From NCBI GenBank assembly GCA_046048875.1, contig JBJOFG010000014.1, forward strand, positions 310,001 through 374,000: a DNA stretch of 64,000 nucleotides, in the 5' to 3' direction. The stretch is from CAIZGX01 sp046048875 (lineage in GTDB: Bacteria > Bacteroidota > Bacteroidia > Flavobacteriales_D > Sanyastnellaceae). Below the pieces are notes generated by a model that had not been told where the DNA came from, searched no databases, and was given only the letters and a program-made list of their open reading frames with translations. Of this stretch, positions 8,769 through 15,667 are shown piece by piece (positions within the stretch are counted from its first letter, which is position 1; each line of letters opens with the position of its first letter). A program made the position numbers and the translations under genes.

Positions 8769-8793
8769 GTCTCTTCGTGATCCCGAAGGGATT
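8763..8793 (-). pseudogene. Duplicated 3' tail of tRNA-Arg with its terminator edge
   Basis: A 31-bp stretch is identical to 8931-8961. It comprises the T-run of the terminator, a short spacer and the last 16 nt of the tRNA-Arg gene. Beyond it the sequence diverges, and only scattered similarity to a tRNA remains (to about 8815). It reads as a decayed tandem tRNA copy or an attachment-site-like duplication. Confidence 0.6.
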
Positions 8794-8832
8794 GCATTTC
8801 CCTTTGACTCCGAATTCCGAGACAAAAAAGGT

Positions 8833-8855
8833 CAGGAACTTCGTTCCTGTTTTTT
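8833..8855. terminator. Intrinsic terminator-like hairpin
   Basis: CAGGAAC (8833-8839), loop TTC, GTTCCTG (8843-8849), followed by six Ts and preceded by six As. It is one of a cluster of such hairpins downstream of the tRNAs. Confidence 0.65.
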
Positions 8856-8910
8856 GTTCGTGTTCATCCGCTTTCAAGTAAACTTGAGCGAATTACCACC
8901 AACAAAAAAT

Positions 8911-8936
8911 CCTCAGCATTGCTGAGGACCTTTTTT
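8911..8936. terminator. Intrinsic terminator after tRNA-Arg
   Basis: CCTCAGC (8911-8917), loop ATT, GCTGAGG (8921-8927), with six As to the left (the T-run on the minus strand) and six Ts to the right. It lies 10 nt past the tRNA-Arg 3' end and probably ends the tRNA transcript. Confidence 0.75.
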
Positions 8937-8945
8937 GTCTCTTCG

Positions 8946-9019
8946 TGATCCCGAAGGGATTCGAACCCCTGACCGTCTGCTTAGAAGGCAGATGCTCTAT
9001 CCAGCTGAGCTACGAGATC
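8946..9019 (-). tRNA. tRNA-Arg (anticodon TCT)
   Basis: A 74-nt cloverleaf without encoded CCA. The acceptor GATCTCG pairs with CGGGATC and the discriminator is A. The D arm contains GCTCAGCTGGATAGAGC. The anticodon stem TCTGC/GCAGA encloses loop CTTCTAA, giving anticodon TCT. The T loop is TTCGAAT. The last 16 nt are duplicated at 8778-8793. Confidence 0.96.
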
Positions 9020-9028
9020 ATTCATCTA

Positions 9029-9057
9029 TAAAAAAAGAAAGACAACCGAGTTGTCTT
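9029..9057 (-). terminator. Hairpin with T-run between the two tRNAs
   Basis: On the minus strand AAGACAAC, loop TCG, GTTGTCTT is followed by TTCTTTTTTT. It could terminate part of the tRNA-Pro transcript or act as a processing hairpin, since no separate promoter for tRNA-Arg is visible. Confidence 0.6.
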
Positions 9058-9064
9058 TTCTTTG

Positions 9065-9138
9065 TCGGGGTGGCAGGATTCGAACCTACGACCTCCTGCT
9101 CCCAAAGCAGGCGCGATACCGGGCTACGCTACACCCCG
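9065..9138 (-). tRNA. tRNA-Pro (anticodon TGG)
   Basis: A 74-nt cloverleaf with acceptor CGGGGTG pairing with CACCCCG and discriminator A. The anticodon stem CCTGC/GCAGG encloses loop TTTGGGA, giving anticodon TGG. The T loop is TTCGAAT. CCA is not encoded. It is the first gene of a tRNA-Pro to tRNA-Arg unit on the minus strand. Confidence 0.96.
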
Positions 9139-9166
9139 AAATGCTCTTTAGCACCCTAAGGGGGTG

Positions 9167-9195
9167 CAAATATACATCTCTTTTTTAATTTTCAA
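9167..9195 (-). promoter_or_regulatory. Promoter of the tRNA-Pro / tRNA-Arg unit
   Basis: On the minus strand TTG (9193-9195), an 18-nt A-rich spacer, then TATATTTG (9167-9174), an exact match to the Bacteroidota -7 consensus TAnnTTTG. A GCACCC/GGGTGC hairpin (9151-9167) lies in the leader just before the tRNA. Confidence 0.7.
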
Positions 9196-9224
9196 GCCAA
9201 TTCAGAAATTTTCTTCAAGCAAGA

Positions 9225-12200
9225 CTACAGTTTCACCAAACGTTCGCTGCTTCCGAATTCATTTACTACCAAATAAACCCCAGCCTGAAGACCATCAATA
9301 GAAAGCTTACGGGTGTTATTATATATTCCCATTAATCGGCCTTGTAAATCGAAAATGCGATAATTTCCAAAGGCAGTGCAATCGATTTCTCCTTCATTGG
9401 TTGGATTGGGATACAACTTGAAAATGTTGGTCAATTCATTCTCAATGTCGGCAACGCCACTCGGATTTTCCGCTCCAGGCGTGCTCTGTGAGAACATTCC
9501 CCACGTATTATTACTTCCATTCGGAGAACTGCCATAGCTCGAGTTAGGTACCAACCAAGATGGGATGCTCAAACTCGAAAGCACTGTTCCATTTGGAGCA
9601 GACAACTGAATGGTTTCACCAACACTGATTTTAAAATTCGTATGGTCTGCTCCGCGCTGGGTGACATTCGATGCGTAGAAAATGCGATAGCCATAAGCGG
9701 GTACAATACTTTCCGCTTTGGAAGCAATTACAAATTTGTTAGGCACTGAAATATCATCAGTGAGGCGATATCCTTCCAACGTAATTGGATAAGGATTCGG
9801 ATTGTAAATTTCAATCCAGTCTTCGTGTTGGCCGAAGTCGTCTGCAAGTACATTGGAATTCGATGCCATGACTTCATTCACTACAGGAGCTAGAAAATTT
9901 GGATCTACCGAAAAATTAGCAGTGATGTTTTGGTCTGAAGATGAGCTGTAATTCAGTGTTGCAGAGGTATTGGAAGTCATTGACCAACTGTCGAATTTGT
10001 AGCCATACTTCGAAGCAGCTGTCAATTCAACAGGTACACTGCTGAAATAAATTCCAGTCCAAGGGTAAACATTGAAAGTGTTCGCTCCAATGAGTAAGTT
10101 TGAAATGAATAGCGAATTCAATTGCACTTTCCCCATACTTTCATCGTTCACATTCACTACGAATTTCACACTGTCGTTTACATTGAATTCATTCATGAAT
10201 TCTTCCCGAACATAACGAGGTCTGTTTTCAAAGTAGTCTGCATATCCCGCAAATCGTTCGTCCCATTTATTCAAATTTGGAATTTCAGTTTGTCTCTCGA
10301 GTAACGTCTCAACGGATGATGGATATCGAAATCTATAAAGATGTGGGATGCGGATGTTATTGACTTGATTTTGATAAAGGTTGAACTTATTCGTAACAAT
10401 AGAGGGCTTGAATTGTGTGTTCAATAAGTCAGCCATGCGGTTAATGAAATAATCTTCATAATTCGGATTTTCAAGCAAATTTCGGATGATTCTCGTTGAC
10501 TGAACCATGCTCAGCGTATTCGTATTCAAGTAATAATCCAAGGTCTCGTCGTCAACATTTTCGGTTGAACAGCTTCCGCCAAAACTTCCGTCCAAGTCGA
10601 AAATATAGTGCTTCCATTTACTTTCACCATCCCAACCGTTGTACTTCCAAGCACCAACATTATTCACAGGAAAATCATGATTGCCATAATAAACCTGCGT
10701 ACACATGAGGTCTGAAAAGAGAGATATATCCAATCGATCCGAGATGTAATTGTAATTTTCGTCAGTCATCGGATTTTCTGAGGCGAAGAGCGTTAAATCT
10801 TCGTATTCAGACGGATTCATCAAATAGCCTTCGCTGATTTGATAAGTTTGATCAATCATTCCAACAAAGTCTTCTTCAATTTTATATCTTCTACCTATGA
10901 AGTCAGCATCAATTCGAGCACGAAGGTCATACAGTCCCCAAAACTCTCCATTTATAAAAACGGCGTGCAAATAGGGATCGGCGTGATCCATTTCCATTTC
11001 TTCAACAATTTTACATCCGAGAAAATCACGACCAATGCAGTCAGGACGATGTCCTCCACTTCTGAGCATGATGACATTCGTCTTCACGCCATTGGGTAGC
11101 AGGAAATCTTGATTGTCAATGCTCGATCGCGTGTAAAAGCGAAATGATTTTTGAGGTGAATGGCGAGATCCATTTCCATGAATACGTCCACCCATTTTAA
11201 TTTGTTTGACGAATGTTCCATTTACATCGAAGAATTGCAGATGTGAGATGCGCTCGTAATAGGCACCTGTTTGATTGTAATTTCCAGCCATGCTCGTGTC
11301 ACCCCAAACATAGATTCCATGCTCATCGTCGAAAAAACCGACACTATCTGTAATCACAGAGATGATGGGTAAGCCGAAAGACGGGGTCGCAGGGAAGTAG
11401 CTATATACCTGTTCTTCGGTTTCTAACCCTTCTTCGCTGAATGCTCTAACCCGAAGGATGTTAATTTTTTGCACATTGCCATAGGGTTGAACATAACCGC
11501 GATTATTTGCTCGACTCTCTGTGTAATCGAATAGGGGAAAGTTTAATTCCGGATTCGCCGGGATAGCTGAAAACCTATTCGGAAGTATAGCTGGATTGGG
11601 AAGCGTCAGTGAGGAAGGTAAAAGAGGGGAGTTGGGCTGAACTTCAATTCCGTTTACGGTATACCTCGTATTACCTGTTACGCCTGAAAAGTTTAGTGTA
11701 GATCCCGGAGGCAGCACACCCATGGGAGTGAGGTTGACAGGCGGTGTTGGCATGTTTAAGGTGCCCTCAACATTCGGAAAGCCTATGGTTGGAGTTGTGT
11801 ATTGGAAATCACCGGTTATGTCGGGATATCGCGAGTAGCTGACGTTTAAGTAATGTGTTACGGGGGGTATAGTCGAAATTATTCCGTTTGAATTGGATAA
11901 ATACAGTCCTTCCGTATCATCTAATTTGAAGCTAGTATGCCACTGCGGAGTAGTCATGTTTCTTCCACTTAAATACACTTGTGCCCTAGCATTAACTGCA
12001 AAGGGTATAGCAGGGAACTGCCACTTAAAAGGGGTGAGAGGGTCGTCTGAAAGAAAATACTGTGAAAGATTAATGTTGGTACTCGAGGTATTTACAATTT
12101 CCAAGATGGGGTCGAAATTTCCATAGTAGCTCATGCTAACATTGCTTTGACGAACCATAAGTTCATTTAAAACAATTTGGGCTCTCAGTGGAAGATGCAA

Positions 12201-12260
12201 AGACAACAAAATCAATAGAACCGAAAATTGGACTAAGGAGTTATTTCGAATTGTTTTCAT
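9225..12260 (-). CDS. T9SS-exported CotH-like protein with lamin-tail domains
   Basis: About 1011 aa from the second methionine (12260). An ATG at 12275 is also in frame, but the second start gives a clean signal peptide (KTIRNNS through LPLRAQ). Domains: a lamin-tail-like domain after the signal (IVLNELMV), a CotH kinase-like domain (about 365-640, with KMGGRIHGNGS, PQKSFRFY, GEFWGLYDLR and FDLDGSFGG), a beta-rich region, a second lamin-tail domain (about 800-915, VNEVMASN, EDWIEIYNP), and a T9SS type A sorting domain (FKLYPNPTNEG to the end). It is probably displayed on, or released from, the cell surface. CotH domains phosphorylate proteins in spore coats, but activity here is unproven. 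Confidence 0.9.
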   Translation of the reverse strand: MKTIRNNSLVQFSVLLILLSLHLPLRAQIVLNELMVRQSNVSMSYYGNFDPILEIVNTSSTNINLSQYFLSDDPLTPFKWQFPAIPFAVNARAQVYLSGRNMTTPQWHTSFKLDDTEGLYLSNSNGIISTIPPVTHYLNVSYSRYPDITGDFQYTTPTIGFPNVEGTLNMPTPPVNLTPMGVLPPGSTLNFSGVTGNTRYTVNGIEVQPNSPLLPSSLTLPNPAILPNRFSAIPANPELNFPLFDYTESRANNRGYVQPYGNVQKINILRVRAFSEEGLETEEQVYSYFPATPSFGLPIISVITDSVGFFDDEHGIYVWGDTSMAGNYNQTGAYYERISHLQFFDVNGTFVKQIKMGGRIHGNGSRHSPQKSFRFYTRSSIDNQDFLLPNGVKTNVIMLRSGGHRPDCIGRDFLGCKIVEEMEMDHADPYLHAVFINGEFWGLYDLRARIDADFIGRRYKIEEDFVGMIDQTYQISEGYLMNPSEYEDLTLFASENPMTDENYNYISDRLDISLFSDLMCTQVYYGNHDFPVNNVGAWKYNGWDGESKWKHYIFDLDGSFGGSCSTENVDDETLDYYLNTNTLSMVQSTRIIRNLLENPNYEDYFINRMADLLNTQFKPSIVTNKFNLYQNQVNNIRIPHLYRFRYPSSVETLLERQTEIPNLNKWDERFAGYADYFENRPRYVREEFMNEFNVNDSVKFVVNVNDESMGKVQLNSLFISNLLIGANTFNVYPWTGIYFSSVPVELTAASKYGYKFDSWSMTSNTSATLNYSSSSDQNITANFSVDPNFLAPVVNEVMASNSNVLADDFGQHEDWIEIYNPNPYPITLEGYRLTDDISVPNKFVIASKAESIVPAYGYRIFYASNVTQRGADHTNFKISVGETIQLSAPNGTVLSSLSIPSWLVPNSSYGSSPNGSNNTWGMFSQSTPGAENPSGVADIENELTNIFKLYPNPTNEGEIDCTAFGNYRIFDLQGRLMGIYNNTRKLSIDGLQAGVYLVVNEFGSSERLVKL

Positions 12261-12269
12261 TGTAAATAC

Positions 12270-12288
12270 TTGCAAAAACAGTTTGCAA
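12270..12288. promoter_or_regulatory. Inverted repeat just upstream of the CotH gene start
   Basis: TTGCAAA (12270-12276), five-base loop, TTTGCAA (12282-12288). It fills the gap between the Usp stop and the preferred CotH start at 12260, and could be an operator or an mRNA hairpin. There is no T-run, so it is not a good terminator. Confidence 0.45.
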
Positions 12289-12289
12289 A

Positions 12290-13117
12290 TTATTGCGCGA
12301 AAATGCTACGCGCATCCACGTTCGCACTAATCGGATTAATAACCATCGTTGGGATACCCGCTTCGTTGGTAATTATCTTTTGCTCCGCATCTGCACCAAA
12401 TGCATGAATCAAACGCTCACCTGCAAAGTTCAATATGCAAATCAAATCTATATCTGCATATTGTCCATATTTAATAATTTCTTTTACGAATCCTGAGCTG
12501 TCTTCTTCAGTCACTTTTGTTTTACAGGCAATTCCGCGTTCGCTGAAATAACCTTCAGCGTAGCTCATGTTGCGTTTTACTTGGTTGTTCAGGAATTCGT
12601 CAGACTCTTTTGGACAGATAATGTGAACTTCAGCACTAAACTTCGCAGCTAAGTCGCTCGCGAATTTTATTTTTTGCTTTGTTTCTTTATGCAAATCCAA
12701 CGGCACCAGGATTTTCTTAATGTTTGCGCTATGCGTTGTGTTGTCTTGAACAACAATAAACTGAGCGTCTGATTCAGTTATGACACGTAATGCACTACTG
12801 CCAGTAATGAACTGCATGCCTCGTAAACCGTGTGTTCCCATTACTACAAGTTCACCTGAATATTCTTCTGTAACCTTGGGGATTTCATCGAAAATGCTAC
12901 CGAATCTGATAACTGGAGAGGCAGTAACACCTGTTTTTTCTTTAAATTTTGAAATTTGTTCGTTGAGTTTTTCTGTCGCACTTGCTTCGGCTGATTTATC
13001 TTTTGCAATGTGCAAAATATCAACAGGAGCATGAAGTGTTTTAGAAATTTCGCAAGCGTAGTTTCCAGCAACATCTGAGGTGCTTGAAAAATCGGAGAGA
13101 ACTATAATTTTCGACAT
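12290..13117 (-). CDS. Universal stress protein, tandem UspA domains
   Basis: Two UspA-like domains (about 1-140 and 141-270), each a Rossmann-like alpha/beta fold. Domain 1 starts KIIVLSDFS and has the GTHGLRGMQFITGSSA strand (ATP-loop type GxxGxRG...GS). Domain 2 starts KKILVPLDL but lacks an intact loop. Members bind ATP or partners during starvation and stress. The start was moved to 13117, because the upstream ATG (13138) lies inside the preceding usp gene and adds residues not typical of the family. It is the second gene of a pair. Confidence 0.87.
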   Translation of the reverse strand: MSKIIVLSDFSSTSDVAGNYACEISKTLHAPVDILHIAKDKSAEASATEKLNEQISKFKEKTGVTASPVIRFGSIFDEIPKVTEEYSGELVVMGTHGLRGMQFITGSSALRVITESDAQFIVVQDNTTHSANIKKILVPLDLHKETKQKIKFASDLAAKFSAEVHIICPKESDEFLNNQVKRNMSYAEGYFSERGIACKTKVTEEDSSGFVKEIIKYGQYADIDLICILNFAGERLIHAFGADAEQKIITNEAGIPTMVINPISANVDARSIFAQ

Positions 13118-13128
13118 AATACTATTTT

Positions 13129-13953
13129 TTAGTGCCACATAGGGATGTAATAAACTGAATCGTCTTGCTGCTCAGGCGTAATTAGCAGAACTGGAATCTG
13201 AGCCTCGTTGTAAATTAAATCTTCTTCTTCTGTGCGTGGGAACAAAGTGTAGAGATATTCAAAAGAAAAATTAACCGCACAAATCAAGTCTGCATCCACA
13301 CTTGCGGCGTAGGCTACGACAGATTTTGCAAAAGGCTTCTGCTCAGTTTCAATATGCATGCTGAAGGGGATATTTGCTTCGTTGAAGATGGCTTCAACTT
13401 TTGCAATCAACTCTTCATCGGTTCCGCTAGCTATTTGCTGAGCTATGAAATAAACGTCACTGCCGAAGAGCTTTGCCATTTCTGCGAAGAAGCTGGCTTC
13501 TTCGAGTAATTGCTGACGGAAAGTTACAGGAATGACCATTTTCTTATATCCTTCCGAACGAATGTGTCTTTGTTGAACGACAATGAACGGAGTCGTAGAT
13601 TCTGAAACCACCTTCAATGCAAGACTTCCAGTTATGCGCTGAAGACCACGCATGCCGTGTGTTGGCATAACGACCAATCCACAATGCTGAAGCTTAGCAA
13701 TTTCATCAACCGTAGTAGAGAGCTCGCCTTCTTCAACAATTGTTTTTACGGAACCTTCGAAAGACTCACGAATGCGATCGGCCCATTTGTTCAGTTCGTT
13801 CTGTGCAAAGGGAATGTCTGAATCATTTTTTACCAAATGAAGTAGGACAATCTCTGAACTCGCGGTGCGTGCTATGAACTCTGCATGCAAGATGGCGTTA
13901 TAACTGTCTTCCCTTAAATCGAAGGGAATTAAAATACGATTAATGTTTTTCAT
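13129..13953 (-). CDS. Universal stress protein, tandem UspA domains
   Basis: The 274-aa paralogue of the next gene begins MKNINRILIPFDLREDS. It has two Usp domains. The first holds MPTHGMRGLQRITGSLA, the usual ATP-binding loop, and the second lacks it. The gene order usp-usp, with 11 nt between stop and next start, suggests co-expression and a recent duplication. The function is inferred from the family only. Confidence 0.88.
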   Translation of the reverse strand: MKNINRILIPFDLREDSYNAILHAEFIARTASSEIVLLHLVKNDSDIPFAQNELNKWADRIRESFEGSVKTIVEEGELSTTVDEIAKLQHCGLVVMPTHGMRGLQRITGSLALKVVSESTTPFIVVQQRHIRSEGYKKMVIPVTFRQQLLEEASFFAEMAKLFGSDVYFIAQQIASGTDEELIAKVEAIFNEANIPFSMHIETEQKPFAKSVVAYAASVDADLICAVNFSFEYLYTLFPRTEEEDLIYNEAQIPVLLITPEQQDDSVYYIPMWH

Positions 13954-14034
13954 ATAAAGTGGTTCAAAAGTAATAAAGAATAGCCATCTTCGTTTCGGTT
14001 TTGTTTCACGAAATTTGCTTCAATCAGGATACCT

Positions 14035-14637
14035 ATGACAGAGTTAAGCGCATTCTACTTACAACACCTTGAATCGGTGCTTCAGCGCTTAAAAGACGGG
14101 TTGAATAAGCATTATTATTACCACGATGTTCGTCATACCCTTGATGTCATTGAACAGTCTCAAGCAATAGGAAAACTAGAGGGGGTAACACCCAGAGAGT
14201 TGGAAATTTTGAAGATTGCTGCTTTGTTTCATGATACTGGATTCTTAAAAGTTCGCTCCGGACATGAGCAAGCCAGTATCGACTTCTTTCAAGCAGTTGG
14301 AGGATTAAGTTCGTTGACCTACGAAGACTGCGACATTATCACGGGCTGCATTGCGGCGACCCATATGCCTCAGAATCCGAAGACGCATTTGGAACGAATT
14401 ATCTGCGACGCCGATTTGGATTATTTAGGTCGTGAAGATTTCAATTTAATTGGTGAAAATTTATTTCTTGAAATGTCGGCATGTGGTGAAATGAGTGATC
14501 GCTTCACGTGGGATAATCTTCAGATTAAATTTTTGGAAGCGCACAGCTACCACACGGTTTCAAATCAAAACCGCCGAAATGTTCGGAAAGAAACGAATTT
14601 AAAAGAGGTTCGCTTGCGTGTTGCGCAAAAGCCTTAA
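14035..14637 (+). CDS. HD-domain phosphohydrolase-like protein
   Basis: The 200-aa protein has the HD signature: a first His in HYYYHDVRHT, the HD pair in AALFHDTGF (residues about 68-69), then HEQAS and a distal Asp in ICDADLDYLG. The metal-binding residues are all present, so it is probably an active phosphohydrolase or phosphodiesterase. It converges on, and overlaps by 4 nt, the REC-cyclase gene. A role in turning over a nucleotide second messenger is possible but only inferred from position. Confidence 0.8.
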   Translation: MTELSAFYLQHLESVLQRLKDGLNKHYYYHDVRHTLDVIEQSQAIGKLEGVTPRELEILKIAALFHDTGFLKVRSGHEQASIDFFQAVGGLSSLTYEDCDIITGCIAATHMPQNPKTHLERIICDADLDYLGREDFNLIGENLFLEMSACGEMSDRFTWDNLQIKFLEAHSYHTVSNQNRRNVRKETNLKEVRLRVAQKP

Positions 14638-15653
14638 TGGGCTTTTTCAACTAGGAACAACTCCATTTCGCCTTTCCCTTTCAACATAACATTTCCTTTC
14701 GATTCGTATTGAAAGCCGTTTTCAATAAGCGATTTGGTGGCATCTGTAATGGTTACTTTCATAGGGGTTCCATTGCTTTCCACCCGAGCTGCAATATTTA
14801 CGCTGTCTCCCAGGATGTCATAAATGAAGCGTGATTTTCCAACGATACCGGCAATGATTTCTCCGCTGTGAATTCCGATTCTACATGTCCATGTCTGTTT
14901 GGAATCTTGGTTTCTTTTTTCAAGGTATTCAATGAATTCGTGCGCAATGGTTACCATTTCTTTCGCATGACTTGCGTTGTCTGATCCAATTCCGGTAGTG
15001 GCCATGTATGCATCTCCAATGGTCTTGATGCGCATACCGTTGTTGCGCGCACAAATCTCGTCGAACTCGCTGAAAATTTCAGAAAGTTCTTCAATTAAAA
15101 ATTCAGGAGTTAGGGTAGAAGTAATGGTAGTAAAACCAACAAAGTCACAGAAGAGAATACTCACGTTTTTGTGAATCTCGGGTGTGTGTTTTCCTTTTAC
15201 GATTAGGTCGGAAATAACTTTATCTGGAAGAAGAATGCGCAACAGTGATTCTGATTTTCTTCGCTCGGCTTGAAGGGCAATGTGCGTGCTTATGCGCGCC
15301 ATTACGATGTCTGGATTGAATGGCTTAATGATGAAGTCAGCACCGCCTACTTTGAATCCGCGCGTTTCATCGGCCACTTCATTCAAAGCAGTTAAAAAGA
15401 TAACGGGAATTTTTTGAGTGAGTGGATTGCTCTTCAATTTTTCACACGCGGTAAAACCGTCCATCTCAGGCATAACAATGTCTAATAGAATAAGGTCGGG
15501 CTGCTGTTCTTGTTGTGCAATCTCCAAAGCTTTTTCTCCGCTTTTCGCAATCTTCACACGGTAATGGTCTTTCAACAAAGCTGAAAGAACTTGAAGGTTC
15601 TCTACTGAGTCGTCTACGGCTAAGATTAATGGTTTCTGCTCTACGTTTTCCAC
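14634..15653 (-). CDS. Response regulator fused to a class III adenylate/guanylate cyclase
   Basis: The 339-aa protein has an N-terminal receiver domain (about 8-125: VDDS, phospho-Asp in LILLDIVMPEMDG, Lys in IIKPF) and a C-terminal class III cyclase domain (about 160-335). The cyclase metal Asps are in ILFCDFVGF and TIGDAYMA, and the transition-state Asn/Arg are in SVNIAARVE. It should make cAMP or cGMP under phosphorelay control. The hybrid kinase gene ends 14 nt upstream, so the two form a signalling operon. Nucleotide choice cannot be settled here. Confidence 0.9.
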   Translation of the reverse strand: MENVEQKPLILAVDDSVENLQVLSALLKDHYRVKIAKSGEKALEIAQQEQQPDLILLDIVMPEMDGFTACEKLKSNPLTQKIPVIFLTALNEVADETRGFKVGGADFIIKPFNPDIVMARISTHIALQAERRKSESLLRILLPDKVISDLIVKGKHTPEIHKNVSILFCDFVGFTTITSTLTPEFLIEELSEIFSEFDEICARNNGMRIKTIGDAYMATTGIGSDNASHAKEMVTIAHEFIEYLEKRNQDSKQTWTCRIGIHSGEIIAGIVGKSRFIYDILGDSVNIAARVESNGTPMKVTITDATKSLIENGFQYESKGNVMLKGKGEMELFLVEKAH

Positions 15654-15667
15654 TTGTAAGTCTTTAA

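Noticed and set aside
8935..9159. Open frame across the tRNA genes
   Set aside because: It is an antisense read through tRNA-Arg and tRNA-Pro, a well-known source of spurious predicted proteins.
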